From Betaproteobacteria bacterium (GTDB taxonomy: Bacteria > Pseudomonadota > Gammaproteobacteria > Burkholderiales > SG8-39), in assembly GCA_019245555.1 (NCBI GenBank), contig JAFARH010000130.1, positions 1 through 6,390 of the forward strand: a stretch of 6,390 nucleotides of DNA, written 5' to 3'. A program made the position numbers and the translations under genes. The first letter of the stretch is position 1; the number at the start of each line of letters is the position of its first letter. Below the pieces are notes generated by a model. It was not told the origin of the DNA. It worked only from the letters and a program-made list of their open reading frames with translations, and ran no database searches. Below, one piece after another: positions 5,332-6,390 of this stretch.

Positions 5332-6390
5332 ATGCAGATCGCACAGGAAAAGGCCGCCGTCACCCCTGGTTTTGGTGTGCCGATGGCCGAGACGAATGCG
5401 GGCGGCCGCAATGTCTTTGCCGACTACAAAATCATCCGCAGGAACGGCGCAGTCGTAGGGTTCGAGCCGTCCAAGATTTCAGTCGCCATGACCAAGGCGT
5501 TCCTGGCCGTGAACGGCGCCCAGGGCGCTGCCTCGGCCCGGATCCGGGAACTCGTCGGCGCGCTGACCGACACGGTCGTCGCGGCGCTACTCCGCCGCCA
5601 GCCGCAGGGCGGCACGTTCCATATCGAAGACATCCAGGACCAGGTCGAGCTCGCGCTGATGCGCTCGGGCGAGCACGACGTGGCGCGCTCCTACGTGCTC
5701 TATCGCGAAGAGCGGGCCAAGGCCCGCCAGGCCGAGAAGGCGGGCAAGAAGGAGCCGGGAGTCAACGTCGTCGAGAACGGCCAGCGCAAGCCGCTCGACC
5801 GCGCCGCTCTTCGCGCGCTTGTCCAGGCGGCGTGCCGGGGTCTACCCGAGACTTCGCCGGACGCGATCCTCGAGGCGACACTGCGCGACCTGTACGACGG
5901 CGTGCCGATGGAAGAAGTGCGCAAGTCGAGCGTCCTCGCCGCCCGGGCGCTGATCGAAAAAGACCCGGCGTACAGCTATGTGACCGCGCGTCTGCTCCTG
6001 CATGGCGTGCGGCTGGAGGTACTGGGCGAGGAAGTGAGCCAGGCCGACATGGCGACTCGCTATGCCACCTACTTCCCGCAGTTCATCGAGCGCGGCATCG
6101 GCGCCGAGCTCATCGATCCCGAGCTCGCCAAGTTCGATCTGGCGAAGCTCGGCAAGGCTCTCAAGGCCGATCGCGATCTCCAGTTCGGCTACCTCGGCCT
6201 GCAGACGCTCTACGACCGCTACTTCCTGCACTCCAAGGGACAGCGCATCGAGCTGCCGCAGGCCTTCTTCATGCGCGTAGCGATGGGCCTTGCGCTGAAG
6301 GAGAAGAACCGCGACGCGCGCGCCATCGAGTTCTACAACGTGCTCTCGAGCTTCGACTTCATGAGCTCGACGCCGACGCTCTTCAACTCG
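5332..6390 (+). CDS. nrdA: Class Ia ribonucleoside-diphosphate reductase, alpha subunit, N-terminal 353 residues
   Basis: Large catalytic and allosteric subunit that, with NrdB, reduces ribonucleoside diphosphates to deoxyribonucleotides in the cytosol. The gene runs off the right edge. An N-terminal ATP-cone occupies about 32-127 (YKIIRRNGAVVGFEPSKI ... HIEDIQDQVELALMRSGEHDVARSYVLYREERAKAR). A second, degenerate cone follows at about 145-225 (NVVENGQRKPLDRAALRALV ... YDGVPMEEVRKSSVLAARALIEKDPAYSYVTARLLL), equivalent to the single cone of E. coli NrdA; it lacks the KRDG-type start. The barrel begins with YFPQFIERGI, LGLQTLYDRYFL, ELPQAFFMRVAMGLAL and ends here at SSTPTLFNS, a conserved substrate-site block. 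The active-site cysteines lie beyond the window except any in the missing part. The two-cone layout is that of Pseudomonas-type enzymes of roughly 950-970 residues. ATG at 5332 is fixed by the strong ribosome binding site. Paired NrdR boxes upstream indicate dATP-sensitive repression; nrdB probably follows. Confidence 0.95.
   Translation, partial: MQIAQEKAAVTPGFGVPMAETNAGGRNVFADYKIIRRNGAVVGFEPSKISVAMTKAFLAVNGAQGAASARIRELVGALTDTVVAALLRRQPQGGTFHIEDIQDQVELALMRSGEHDVARSYVLYREERAKARQAEKAGKKEPGVNVVENGQRKPLDRAALRALVQAACRGLPETSPDAILEATLRDLYDGVPMEEVRKSSVLAARALIEKDPAYSYVTARLLLHGVRLEVLGEEVSQADMATRYATYFPQFIERGIGAELIDPELAKFDLAKLGKALKADRDLQFGYLGLQTLYDRYFLHSKGQRIELPQAFFMRVAMGLALKEKNRDARAIEFYNVLSSFDFMSSTPTLFNS

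Overview
This GC-rich window (roughly two-thirds G+C by eye) looks like a betaproteobacterial chromosome segment. The basis is gene content: a polyprenyl diphosphate synthase of IspB type next to tRNA-Pro(CGG), a PilS-PilR pair followed by ampD, and a class Ia ribonucleotide reductase of the NrdR-regulated, double ATP-cone type. No genus can be named from the sequence alone. I see no transposase, integrase, CRISPR array or phage gene.

Left part (1-1385): the 3' end of ispB, then a complete tRNA-Pro(CGG) with encoded CCA. Facing it on the minus strand is a CgeB-like glycosyltransferase whose stop codon lies 5 nt beyond the tRNA 3' end. The glycosyltransferase looks like an accessory gene among conserved ones.

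Central part (1407-5107): a tightly packed plus-strand operon. It starts with a small membrane-anchored zinc-ribbon protein (PP0621-like), then pilS and pilR, and ends with ampD. Neighbouring genes overlap by 1, 4 and about 29 nt, which suggests translational coupling. PilS is a six-TM sensor kinase with PAS, HisKA and HATPase domains. PilR is a complete REC-AAA+-Fis activator of sigma54 promoters and normally drives pilin transcription. AmpD is the cytosolic amidase of muropeptide recycling. The operon therefore joins type IV pilus control to cell-wall turnover. A GC hairpin with a T-rich tail follows ampD.

Right part (5108-6390): a 224-nt intergenic region rich in signals, then the first 353 codons of nrdA. 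I read two NrdR boxes with a 15-bp gap. The upstream one overlaps the predicted start point of a -35/-10 pair with 17-bp spacing. A third, best-matching NrdR box lies about 150 bp further upstream, just after ampD, and a 7-bp-arm inverted repeat lies between. NrdA carries an extra N-terminal ATP-cone, as in Pseudomonas-type class Ia enzymes.

No clearly new multi-gene system is visible. The most interesting points are the NrdR operator layout, the 21-bp divergent gap containing a palindrome that supplies a -10-like hexamer on both strands, the coupling of the small zinc-ribbon protein to pilSR-ampD, and the ampD gene without a usable ATG.
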